From NCBI RefSeq assembly GCF_029633865.1, contig NC_079219.1, forward strand, positions 10,815,306 to 10,879,305: a stretch of DNA of 64,000 nucleotides, read 5' to 3'. The notes beneath the pieces are model-generated. The model did no database searches. It saw only the letters and a list, made by a program, of their open reading frames with translations, and was not told the DNA's origin. The DNA comes from Lampris incognitus (taxonomy: Eukaryota > Chordata > Actinopteri > Lampriformes > Lampridae). The position numbers and the translations under genes were made by a program. Every line of letters begins with the position of its first letter. The first letter of the stretch is position 1. Below are positions 29,906 through 42,100 of this stretch, piece after piece.

Positions 29906-31119
29906 CACTCACTGGCCACTTTATTAGGTACACCTTGCTAGTACCGGGTTGGACCCCCTTTTGCCTTCAGAACTGCCTTAATCCTTCGTGGCATAGATTC
30001 AACAAGGTACTGGAAACATTCCTCAGAGAGTTTGGTCCATATTGACATGATAGCATCACGCAGTTGCTGCAGATTTGTCGGCTGCACATCCATGATGCGA
30101 ATCTCCCGGTCCACCAGATCCCAAAGGTGCTCTATTGGATTGAGATCTGGTGACTGTGGAGGCCATTTGAGTACAGTGAACTCATTGTCATGTTCAAGAA
30201 ACCAGTCTGAGATGATTCAAGCTTTATGACATGGCGCGTTATCCTGCTGGAAGTAGCCATCAGAAGATGGGAACACTGTGGTCATAAAGGGATGGACATG
30301 GTCAGCAACAATACTCAGGTAGGTTGTGGCGTTGAAACGATGCTCAATTGGTACTAAGGGGCCCAAAGTGTGCCAAGAAAATATCCCCCACACCATTACA
30401 CCACCACCCTGAACCGTTGATACAAGGCAGGATGGATCCATGCTTTCATGTTGTTGACACCAAATTCTGACCCTACCATCCGAATGTCGCAGCAGAAATC
30501 GAGACTCATCAGACCAGGCAACGTTTTTCCAATCTTCTATTGTCCAATTTTGGTGAGCCTGTGCGAATTGTAGCCTCAGTTTCCTGGTCTTAGCTGACAG
30601 GAGTGGCACCCGGTGTGGTCTTCTGCTGCTGTAGCCCATCTGCCTCAAGGTTCGACGTGTTGTGCGTTCAGAGATGCTCTTCTGCATACCTCGGTTGTAA
30701 TGAGTGGTTATTTGAGTTACTGCTGCCTTTCTGTCAGCTCGAACCAGTCTGGCCATTCTCCTCTGACCTCTGGCATCAACAAGGCATTTTCGCCCACAGA
30801 ACTGCCGCTCACTGGATATTTTCTCTTTTTCGGACCATTCTCTGTAAACCCTAGAGATGGTTGTGCGTGAAAATCCCAGTAGATCAGCAGTTTCTGAAAT
30901 ACTCAGACCAGCCCGTCTGGCACCAACAACCATGCCACGTTCGAAGTCACTTAAATCACCTTTCTTCCCCATTCTGATGCTCGGTTTGAACTGCAGCAGA
31001 TCGTCTTGACCATGTCTACATGCCTAAATGCATTGAGTTGCTGCCATGTGATTGGCTGATTAGAAATTTGCGTTAACGAGCAGTTGGACAGGTGTGCCTA
31101 ATAAAGTGGCCGGTGAGTG
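29906..31119 (-). mobile_element. Tc1-like transposon, DD36E (Incomer-like), inactivated
   Basis: A 1,214-bp element. Left end CACTCACTGGCCACTTTATT after TA (29904-29905). The right end mirrors it (AATAAAGTGGCCGGTGAGTG), but the base pair that should be TA reads TG (31120-31121). The transposase inside has 36 positions between the last two catalytic residues and one premature stop. DD36E spacing is reported for the Incomer lineage in animals. Confidence 0.9.
29938..30972 (-). pseudogene. Tc1-like transposase, DD36E, one nonsense codon
   Basis: The frame opens at the ATG at 30972 (MGKKGDLSDFERGMVVGARR). It runs through a paired helix-turn-helix domain, WSDESRF with the first catalytic Asp, and QQDNAPCHKA with the second. 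It then meets TGA at 30217-30219. The same frame continues without another break to the [11 protein letters not shown] block with the catalytic Glu and ends at TAG 29938-29940; this makes 344 positions including the stop. Counting across it, 36 positions separate the second Asp from Glu. One point change therefore separates this copy from an open frame. The truncated product would lack the catalytic Glu. Confidence 0.9.
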
Positions 31120-31239
31120 TGCGTATACTACAGTTTGGGACCCACTACCTGGATTGTTGATTCATGTTGGATTTTGTTGCTTGCTTCAGTCAGTCAAACT
31201 GTATTTCTACGGTTTCCTCCTTTTAAAAATGTGCGTCAG

Positions 31240-31533
31240 CCAACAGCAGCTGCGGTGGGCACACGGCGTGTCATTGACCTACAGTATCTGCGACCGCAGC
31301 AGCTTCCACATGATGTGCCAGCAGCTGCGGAGGATCCGTCGCTCCAGGAAGACATCGATCACCATCGTGGGGGACAAGCGTGACCTGCAGCACCAACGGG
31401 AGGTTTCCAGCGAGGAGGGCCGGCTCCTCGCCCTCTCAGAAGAACGTACCTTCTTTGAGATCTCGGCTGTAGAGACCTACCATGGCGTCCTGCTGGTGTT
31501 CCATGGCCGCACCGAACTCAGAAGATGGAGCTC
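31240..31533 (+). pseudogene. Ras-like small GTPase exon, degenerate
   Basis: A possible acceptor (GTGCGTCAG) at 31233-31241 opens a stretch with the second half of a Ras-family G domain. It includes the strand/helix TYSICDRSSFHMM, a G4-like IVGDKRDL, SSEEGRLLALS and a G5-like FFEISAVETYHGVLLVFHG. The G4 box should be NKxD; here Asn is replaced by Asp. The C-terminus diverges after FHG and ends at TGA near 31543. No upstream P-loop exon was found in the window on this strand. It looks like a decayed copy of a RERG/RASL-type gene. A diverged real last exon cannot be excluded. Confidence 0.55.
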
Positions 31534-31543
31534 GGCAGGTTGA

Positions 31544-32803
31544 AGTAGGTGTGTCCATTAGTTAGGGTGTTTAGAAACAGGAGGTGGTGTGTGGAAGGTC
31601 ATTTAAGGTGGACAGGAGGTCAGGGAGAACTGGAGGGTCTGTCACATGAAGGAATTTGCTCCTGGTGTCAGACAGGTTGTCCTGACCGTGGTGCTCGCAT
31701 AGACGATTTGAATGAAATGTTTGGCATAAAAGGAATAGATGCCCAAAAGTTGAACTCCACAAAGTAGAAGAAATATATATTTGTATATTCAGATACATGT
31801 TTAACATTGACAGATGGCTGTAGAAAAGACGAATGGCACTATTCAGCTGAAGGTTAGCCTTAAACAGTGTACTGTGTGTATGTCATTTGTCTCCACATAT
31901 GGTTTTCATGAATGCTAGAGTACTTTGTACTGTAATGGTAGTTGCAGTACAATGCTGTAACTAGTTGTGGTTCATACTAAACTGTCTCACATATTTGTAA
32001 TAAAACTTGTTGACAGCATTCAGAGGCTGATGTTCACTAATCTTTATTTTAGGGGATACACATGAATCATACATGTGGGAAGGCTACCTGATATTTCACA
32101 TTACCACAAGTTCTATATCTTCAGATAGTGTTGACAATTGACATGCCAGTTGATACCAACATTAAGAGTTACACATGAACGTTACTACTGCCAAACACAA
32201 CTTCTTTTGTCCCTGCAAATGTCAAGCATGTTTACATTAATTCTTGATTAGTTGTCTTAAACGTTAGCAATAACGCCTCAGTTACAAAACCCCGTTGTAA
32301 CTCAAAACAGTTTCTTCTGCCCCATTGCTTCAGATATTACCAGTTTACAGAAATCTTTCCATCTCCAGAATCCATCTGGAGGTTGGGTTTAGCTGTCCCA
32401 TGCTGTCAGTCCACTCAGAAACAACAAACATGTCTTCAAAATAAAGAATCTCATCATCAGCAAAGTGTTGCACTGCTGAGTGGCTTTTAAATCCAAACGC
32501 TATAAAAGCAACGCCAGTTCTCAGCTACTGATGAGTTACCGCTGGGAACAGACGGGATGATGCCCATAATCGTGTAGAAGCTGGTTCATTTCTAACAAGA
32601 AGATACTTCAAATGTATTTATTTAGTTTTGATAAAACACTCGGTTATGCTTTTGTTTGACTTTCAGAGTATTTGTCCCCACACCTGATCACTTTCATCTG
32701 CACACTCTGATGCATGATGCTTCATCTGAGATCACATGAAAAAATCCTGTTTCATGGTTGGTTAATTTTGCTTCTCTCAATCCATTCCACTTTTGACACA
32801 TTT

Positions 32804-32846
<43 letters not shown>

Positions 32847-33989
32847 CATATGTGTGTGTGTTTGGACCACTTGCATTTCAGCAGCTGTTGGTTAGAATCA
32901 CACACTTCTTGTAGCGAACGAAGTTAGTTTTGGTATGTCAAGTTTGACTCCATTAAAATGCCAATAACTGATTTTTTTCTGTACCTCCCTCAGAAAGACT
33001 TGATTAACTTGTCTCTCATTGCAGACGAATGATGAACTTATTGATAGCAAGCATGGCGTTAATCTCATAATCACAAAAGCCATCTGAACAAACTGCTTCT
33101 GACAAACTGAACATGCAGCAGTTGGAACTCAATGTGGGTGTTATGACAAAAGACAGTTTGAATAGTTGGCCTTTTGTGTTTTTATGTGTATCGGAACACG
33201 TACAACTTTGCGGGTAAATGGTTTGGTGGTATATTCAGCTTGACGAGCACTGGGACATTTATGTTGTGAGGTTTTAATGAGTTGATTTGTGTTTGACGGT
33301 GACAGTTTACATTAATAAAAGTTATTATATAACATTAATCTGTTAATAATGTCAAAGATGGGCCTAAATCACAACAATACGGTATCAAACATGATCAGCG
33401 ATACGGACCTCTCGCTGTGCAGTCAACCGGCTGGACCATAACTCTCCCCAATTCAAGAACCGAACACTCATTTACAGCTGCGCACCTGTGTTAACGCTCC
33501 AAAATCGAACCACATTTTAAAGACGTCACCAAACAGGAAATGGCAGCCTTGTGGGCGTCTCTCACTAGAGATGAAACTACTTCCATCAGCCATCAACTCA
33601 TTTGACAAACTTAACAAGATTAAGGCAGAAAATCCCACTCTTTAAATCTCTGATTTACTTTGACATACTAAGCAGCTTTCTGACTTTTCCATCCTTTTAT
33701 TTGGGAGCAACTTCAAGGTAACATGAGTTAATGCAAACGAATCTAACATGACTGATTATTCATGCTGAGCTCTTCTCAGACACGGAACACAAAACCACAA
33801 AGACAGATCGGCTTGGGACCGTTTGAAGTGTAGGACTTGGAAAAGACTGCTATGTACATAAAGGTTAATGTGAAGAATTTTGAACTATGCGTTATAATGT
33901 AGAATATCAGGTTATAATTTCTGCCCTCATGGCAAAAGTGTTGAGAACATACGGCATGAGGCCAAATGGAAAATTGTAATTTTTTTTTC
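31544..33989. other. intergenic, no supported gene
   Basis: Mostly AT-rich unique sequence. A (TA)n microsatellite lies at 32809-32843. No repeat family or coding exon was recognised; the short open frames are unsupported. Confidence 0.55.
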
Positions 33990-33995
33990 TTTATT
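33990..33995 (-). terminator. candidate poly(A) signal of the perilipin gene
   Basis: Minus-strand AATAAA lies about 230 nt past the stop codon of the last perilipin exon, a plausible 3' UTR length. The surrounding AT richness lowers certainty. Confidence 0.35.
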
Positions 33996-34221
33996 TGAAT
34001 CTTTGCTGTTTTATAGTGAGGAGGCAACATTAAAGTTGTTAAGGTGAGTGTTTGATTTTAAAATAAAATCAGTGCTGATGAGCCACAGGGTCCCTAAAAC
34101 AATCTGCCAATGGCCCTATGGGGGACCAACACCAGCTGGGGCAGTGGGCTCGAAGCAGGGCCCAGTGCCTCCTGCTGGGCTCGGTCGGGGGCCTGTGGGG
34201 GGATGTACCAGGACGGGCTCC

Positions 34222-37200
34222 TCAATTTTCTTCCATCCCTGCTTCGCAGTCTTCGCCAGGACTGGGGCTCAGGTACTCGAAGGCCTTCTGGCTCTGGGAC
34301 ACAAACTGCATGAGGGGCGCCAACAGCAGCTCTGTGGAAGATGCCCGTCGTTGGAAGTGGCTTTCGGGAGGGAATGACAGTGTATCCATTTCCGGGGTCA
34401 GTCCCTCCTGCTTCAGGCTCCCCCGCCGGCCATTGGCAGGGGATGGGCTGGACCCTAGGGAGAAACCGGAACCACCGGCGCCTGGGCGGACACGAGAGTA
34501 CAGACTCTTACGGCGGCGCTGGCGGCCATCCATAGCTTTGAGGAAGAGGCTGTTGGATGAATTACGGTGTACTGCACTCTCTGACTGGAAATCTTCCCGG
34601 TTCAGGAAGTCTTCTACTTCCTGTTCACTGGGCTGCTGGAGCTGAAAGACACACACACACGAACATAGATAAAGACAGACATACAGACAGAGTACAAAAG
34701 AAAGACGGAGAAGCAGTGAGACAGATAGACAGGAATTGAAATTAAGATGTTATTTGTCCAGCAGATAAAACAGAACAATCTGACTTTAGTCTCCTAGGTT
34801 TTTAAATTCCCACCATCCCTACTGACTAGATAGTAAGTATAAAGACAGACAGGGTGACAGATTGGTAAACAGTCTCACCATGTTGTAGAGCAGTGTAGAG
34901 TTGACCAGAAACTGCAGCAGGATCTTGCTCAGTTCCTGCAGGTCTGTGAGGATCACCTGCGTCTGGGCGGGTAGACCTCGAATGTCCTGCACCACACTCA
35001 AGTCTGCCAGCAGGGATGCCTGATGTTTGATCTGTGCTAAGGACACCTCCCGTAGGGACTCCACCCGGTACACTAGTGCCACCAGGAGGAGCTGCAGGTG
35101 CTGCAGAAGAGTACCAAGGATGTCCAGAACACGACCAAGACCCACCTGGGAACAGAGACCGAGATAAGTTAATCAATCAATCAATCAATAAACACAATTT
35201 CATGATTATTTGATCTCCTACATGTAAACCAACCAGTAAACCAGTAAGACCTATATAATGCCACAACAATGGTGTTTCACATTCCTGCCAAACACTGTAA
35301 CAGACATTCACTAGCATGAAAACACACACACACACACACACACACAAGATCTGTGTACGTGTGTGTGTATGTGGGGGGGTGAGATTCTCCCCAATGTGCA
35401 CAAAAACTTCATTGTGAAATCCTCTTTTCTGTAAAACATCTTCCACAGGGACCATCGGCATCCTGACAGACAGCAGACAGCTGTGGTGGAGATGAGGACG
35501 AGATGAAAATGAGGTGAGGATGATATTCTACCAGATGCTATGACACGTATCAACAGTCTTTTTCTCAGTATTAGTTTGAACACAGAAATTCATTTAGAAC
35601 GATTTTGACTATCACATGTTGAATAATTTTTATATTTCAATATTATAGGCCTGTTCTGCAGTTTGATTCCATGTGTACTGTTTACAATATGAATGTATCT
35701 TAAGAAAAACTGTACCCTGGCTCTGCCAAATGACGGAAGCTAAACAGGTATGGGCTTGGCTAGTACTTGGATGGGAGACCTCCTGGGAAAACTGAGTTGC
35801 TGCCGGAAGTGGTGTTGGTGGGCTAGTAGGGGGCAGTCTTCCCACTGGTCCCAATAAAAGCAACAAATATGAAAATCCCAATGCCCCAGTGCAGTGACGG
35901 GGACACTGTGCTGTAGGAGATGCCGTCCTTCGGATGAGACGTTAAACCGAGGCCCTGACTCACTGTGGTCATTAAAGATCCCATGGCGCTTATCGCAAAA
36001 AGTAGGGGGGTCTCCTGGTGTCCTGGCAAACTCCTCAACCTGGCTCTCTCCATCTGGCCACCTAATCATCCCCCCATGTAAACTGGCTCACACTGATTCC
36101 TTCCTCTCTACCTCAAGCTGATGTGTGGTGAGCGTTCTGGTGCAAAATGGCTGCCGTGCATCACCCAGGTGGGTGCTACACATTGGTGATGGTTGAAGTG
36201 AGTTACCCCTTCAATGTGAAGTGCTTTGGGTGTCTAGAAAAGCGCTATACAAATGTAATAATTTATTATTATTATTATTATAATCAATCCAGCCTTTGCA
36301 CTCTGTGCGGTTAAATGGCATACAAAGAGGGGTACGACTTTCCCAAAGGGACCCCCACACGTTGTGGTTATGATTTCCAAATGACTTCTAAACTGTCGCT
36401 CACTCCAAACAGATACGATGGAAAAAGGTTTCTTTTCTTGTCCAATGACTTGTTTGTGCTTTAAAGCCATCCAGATCTATGACATGAATCACTGAGGACC
36501 CATGAGAATATTGTGTTTACCACGTTACCCTGTTAAACTAATCCCACCCACACGAGGCTCAAGACGAAATAAAGAGGCAGTATGATGAGGTGATTTTGTA
36601 CGGAGCAGAACTGTGTGGGACTGAACTGTTTCTAATCAGTGATGAGTCGTCTGACTAAACTGAGAGGAGAATCGCTGGCGGCGTTTTACTGTCGGCAGAT
36701 CGAACCAGATCTGCTGGCAACACCACAACACGTGAGACCCCCGACACTGACAACCACAGACTGGCAAACATGAAAACTGCACACTGATGAAAGAAGAACA
36801 TTCTTCATTTAGTTTAGTCGTAAAACTCAACACACTAACAACACTGAAAACTTGTTGACATTCTAGGAAACTTTATGGTAAAGAAAGGAAAGGAAACGTC
36901 CAGTCCATGAGACGGGCTGCTGCAGCTTTAAGCTAGAGAGCGTTCTGGAAATGGTTTCTATCTACAAGCTGTCACCAGTCCATGAACTGGACCTGGTGAA
37001 CAAAGTGAACCCGATTGGCTCTCACGCCGCACTGCACCAAAACCTGCCCCTCTGTTGTGGTGGGAAAACGGACAGGGGGTTCGATGAGGTATTTAGGTCA
37101 GGCAGGACACGGGCTACCCCTCCACCAGAATATACCAAACAATAAACTGCGAGCAAACACTGCTGGAATCTACCAGAGAAACACACACACACACACACCA

Positions 37201-37455
37201 CTGAATTGTGTAACAAACAGATCTGAGGGGAGGCCGGACCGACTGAGTCCTGGACGCTTCCTCAGCTAAAGAGTTCTTAAAGAGCTTCACCAGCTCAACG
37301 CCGTCCTGCTTTCTACCACATGTTTCCATCTAAATGATGCTAATGTGGTTTTCTGGTGCTGTCTCTCTTCCACAGCTGCTGACACAAACGACCTGAAAAC
37401 GAGAGCGGCCCACAAGGTTTAATCCCTTCAACACAAAACACCCCACACATCATGA

Positions 37456-37490
<35 letters not shown>

Positions 37491-38284
37491 AGCAGGCAGA
37501 CAGACAAAGGCACACAGACAGAGAGACAGATAGACAGACAGGCAGACATACAGACAGACACGCAAACAGACAGGCAGACAGACATGCAGACAGACAGGCA
37601 GGCAGGCGGACAGACAAACAGGCAGACAAGCATGCAGACCGATAGGTGGGCAGACAGACAGCCAGACAAGAAGACAGGCAGGCAGGCAAACAGACAGAGA
37701 GACAGACAGACACATAGACAGGCAGACAGACAGACAGGCAGAAAGACAGATAGATAGACAGGCAGGCAGGCAGACAGACAGACAGGCATATAGATAGACA
37801 GGCAGACAGACAGACAGGCAGATAGGCAAATAAACAGAGACAGACAGGCAGGCAGGCAGACAGACAGTGAGACAGACAAGCAGGCAGGCAGGCAGACAGA
37901 CAGACAGACAGACAGACCGAGAGCTTCAAAGTCACATCTTCATCTTCACAAAAGACTGATTTTCTCTCTATTCCTCTGTTACTTCTCTATCCTCCATAAT
38001 CATTCAAGCTGTCAGTCAATCCATCTTCCATCCCTGATCTTCTGAATGGGAGTATTTGTTCTACCTGCTGTGCAGCAGCTCTGACCTCTAGCGTCGTTTC
38101 TTATTGGTGCTCATTAGTTCTGTGATCTGAAGTTTATTCTGCTGTTAGTTTGAACGTAAATCTCCTCCTCCTCCCTTTGATCTGCAAGGAGCATTTCTGA
38201 GCCCAGAATCCTCCTCCTACTGTGTGTGTGTGCGTGAGAGAGAGAGAAAGAGGGAGGGAGAGAGAGGGACGGAGGGAGGGAGGG

Positions 38285-38377
<93 letters not shown>

Positions 38378-38423
38378 AGAGAGAGGGAGGGAGGGAGGGA
38401 GGGAGGGAGGGAGGGAGGGAGGG

Positions 38424-38454
<31 letters not shown>

Positions 38455-39050
38455 AAGAGGGAGGGAGAGAGAGAGAGGGAGGGAGGGAGGGATACACAGA
38501 GAGAGAGAGAGAGAGAGAAAGAGGGAGGGAGGGATACAGAGAGGCTTTTATCAGTCCATCTGTCTGTTCTTCCTCCTTATCTGATCAAAGTTTCTGTGTG
38601 TGTGTGTGTGTGTATGTGTGTGTGTGTGTGTGTGCATGAGTGCTTGTCTATGCACGCAAACACTCCACTGCTGGCGCAGAGTTCCAGATGTCACGTAGGC
38701 AGTCTGAGGCCCTGGAGCCACAATCTGCCACTTTCCTCGCCACCGCCACGCTTTTGAGTTTTCTAATTGGAGCAAATTAAGAAAAATTCTCACGTTGAAT
38801 CAAATCGTTTATGTTCCTCTCCAGACCAAAGCAACCGCGAATACACACCGTTTGAGCTTCATGTCGCATGAGGGAGGAGTTTTTGGATGAAAACAAATGA
38901 TTTATCTCACATTTAATCAGGGTCAACTAATTTGTTTGATTTACAATTATTATGTCATCAGGACTGCTTTTACTTTGAAAGGTTAGACTCATGTCACCAA
39001 AACCACCTCTCTCTGCCTGTCTGCCTGCCTGTCTGTCTGTCTCCCTGTGC

Positions 39051-39115
<65 letters not shown>

Positions 39116-42100
39116 TCATCATGGTCGTGTGTGTGTGTGTATTTTGACTGAGCCACAGTAATGATGCCTGGGATTTTGTTTTGTTAGCTTACCAGTCTAA
39201 TGTTGACATGATGGGACTGGAGGACTTTTATACTGTGATGTAAATACGTTATTTTAAAAGTCAGAGTCTCTCTCTCTGTCTTTGTCTCCCTCCCACTGTA
39301 TCTCTAAAGGGGACAACTCTTACGTCCTTGTTTCTGGTTTTTAAATAATTGATTCTATCGAAGGAATTTTCTGAGCCGTGAGCCAAACCAGCCTAGCCCA
39401 TATAAACTGAATGGCTAAATAAACTCACTCTCTCTCAATTCTGAAGCAGCATTCTTGTGTTATCATGTGTTCATCTGCTGACCACAGTTGTGTGTTCGCT
39501 GGCTGTAGCGTTTTTGTGTTTTCTTGCTTGGGCGGCCCCACGGCGCACCTCGGCCCCCTGAGACACCGGCCTCAACATTTCTGTGGACACGTAGCAGACA
39601 ATCTCATCTTCTCTACAGAGGACGGTGTGGTCGGACAACCCGTCCTCTGGGAGCAACATGTGACTCTTCTCATTTCGCTCAAGTATTTTCCTCGTCTTCA
39701 CAGAAAGGAAATACTTCAATTTTTTTTAATGTATATTCACCTGCTAGTGGCGTTTTATTTTTGTGGAGTGTGTGTGCTTTTAATGTACAGCAAAGCAGAA
39801 TCAGTCAATATTATATGAACCGAATTACTGTCATGTTGCTTACACAACCCCCCCCCCCAAAAGAAAGCAGTACTGGCAGTCAGATATTTGTCAGAGCCAT
39901 TTGGAGTTTGTGAGGAGGTCAACGGACAATAATTTTGCATTTGCTTGTGTTCAGTGTGCAGAACAAGTAACGTCTGACTTGACGAGAGATTTGAACCCGT
40001 GTGGGGTTTCTCATTCACATCTTATCTACTTCTGAAACTGTATTAATTTAAAGCGGTGGACATTTTTCTATGTAAATCACCGTTAACCCTAACACTCTGC
40101 ATGACGCCGGCCTCTCTGTGTACCGGGGTGTGTTGAGACCAAATCATTTGCATATGACCTCTGACCTCAACGTGGAGGCGAAGAAAGCCCAACAGGAACG
40201 GGCCCATTTCTATTGTAAACCAATCAAGACATTCTTCCCACAGCAGAAACAGTCACGCTAACGCCTTCATCACATTCTCCATACCAGGACAAACTCACAG
40301 CCAGGCTAATTAGAACACCATTCACAAACTAGATTTTTGATCATCTTCTGGTTTATTGGTGCATGGGAACATCTTGATCAGGTTTCGTGTTTCTGAAACC
40401 GTGCATGTGAAAGGTCACCAGATTCAAAGAATCACATGTTGTTTGAACAATAAAAACATGAAAACCGGCTAAGACCTAGAAGCCTTCCCGTTAAGGTGTT
40501 CTCTAATAACGCATCAAGAACAAAACAATATGAAGTCGGGCGGAGAAGCTGATCTGACATCTTGGCTCTTGGACCGTCACCGCCTCAACTGGAGAGTAAG
40601 AAGAGGAAGTACTGCGGGAGCTGGCGTAGCTTTGAATGATTATTTAGAGAATCCATGTATAACGTCATGATGCTATTACTACAGAAACTGAATCATGTAG
40701 ACACTTCATCCATACATCATCTTCAACTGTTTCATCCCAGTAATGATGTACTGGTTTGCATGCAAACATGATTTTATAAAACAGTGATGGAGAGGTCTGA
40801 GGTCCGAGAAATATGCCACAACCGATGGGTGAAAGGTATAATAACATCTAGCAGAGAGACAGAGAGAGAGAGGGAAAGACAGAGAGACCTCTACATCCAT
40901 CTTTTTGCTCTCCTGTGTTCTGTTTTTTCTTTTTCTGTTTCCTCTTATAGAAACAAGTCTTGGCCTTGATTTAAAAGCCGACAATGTAATATGTTTTCCC
41001 CTTAATCTACTTTACAAAAAAAAAACGTCTATTAGGATTTAAGTTTTGGTGAATGGATGAACTGCTGTTGGATTTTTTTTGTTGGTCTGGTTCTTAGCCC
41101 CTCCCCTTTCACAAAGGCCCCGCCCACCCCTTAAACCAATCAGACAGGACCAAACAAACCCAACAGGCTCATCTGACAGAGGAGCAGCTCTCTGAGTCTT
41201 TGCTTAGTGAAATACTGACATCTGTGTGTTTGATGAGAGATGGATCGGGTCAGACATCTGGACACGTGACGTGTATAATCGGTGAACATGTCTTACACAC
41301 ATGAAATGTGTGTAATGGGTGAACATGTCTTACCATGTTGGCGGTGTTTCCCATCATCCTGGTGGCGTATCCCAGCCGGTCATAGAGTTTCAGCAGGCGG
41401 TGGTAGAGCTGCAGGCTCAAACTCAGCAGGAGGCTCCGTGAGCGTGTCCAAATGCCCGGTTCGTCATCTTCATCTTCATCCTCATATTCTTGCACCCGCA
41501 TCTCCCACTCTCGACCTGAAGGGGGTAGCACTCAATCAGACCGCAGTTCTAGCTCTGCTACGATCATGTGATCTCTCTGTGAATAAAGAGTAATCCCCTC
41601 ATGCCCTTCGTGTTTACACTTACTGTTGTATTGTGTACTGACGTGTCCACCTTGTGTCAAATCTCTACACTATACAAAGAAATCCAAACTCTCCTTATTA
41701 AAAACAATTAAATAAAATGCCTCCCGGGGTCATTGTGGTCGTTTTGCTGTAGTCATGTTTATAACTGGTGTGAATTTAAATACGGTGACTGGTTTACTGC
41801 GGTGGGTAAGACACAGTACCTTTAACTACAGTTAAGACTGAGAAGCAGTACCTCTTAACTACTGATGGTGGGGATGAAGGCTTTACTACGTGGACAATAC
41901 CGTTTTACCAGTGTGAATTTGCAGTTGTAAACACAATGACAACCAGAGAGTGTGTGTGTGTGTGTGTCCTCTGCATGAACACACACACACACACACACAG
42001 GGTTATTTGTGGAATTTAACTGCCACAAGTTTGACTGTGTCCACACTCAACACAAATATGCATACAGGGCCTTCATCACACACAGCCACCACACTGAACC

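Noticed and set aside
37340-37935. Cys/Leu/Ser-rich frames of 130-180 codons.
   Set aside because: They are translations of a degenerate CAGA/CAGG tetranucleotide array inside a perilipin intron.
38114-38757. Arg/Glu- and Ser/Leu-rich frames.
   Set aside because: They are translations of (GA)n and (GGGA)n tracts.
39465-39913. Open frames of 117-129 codons in the perilipin intron.
   Set aside because: No recognised domain, and no splice signals or codon bias; probably chance.
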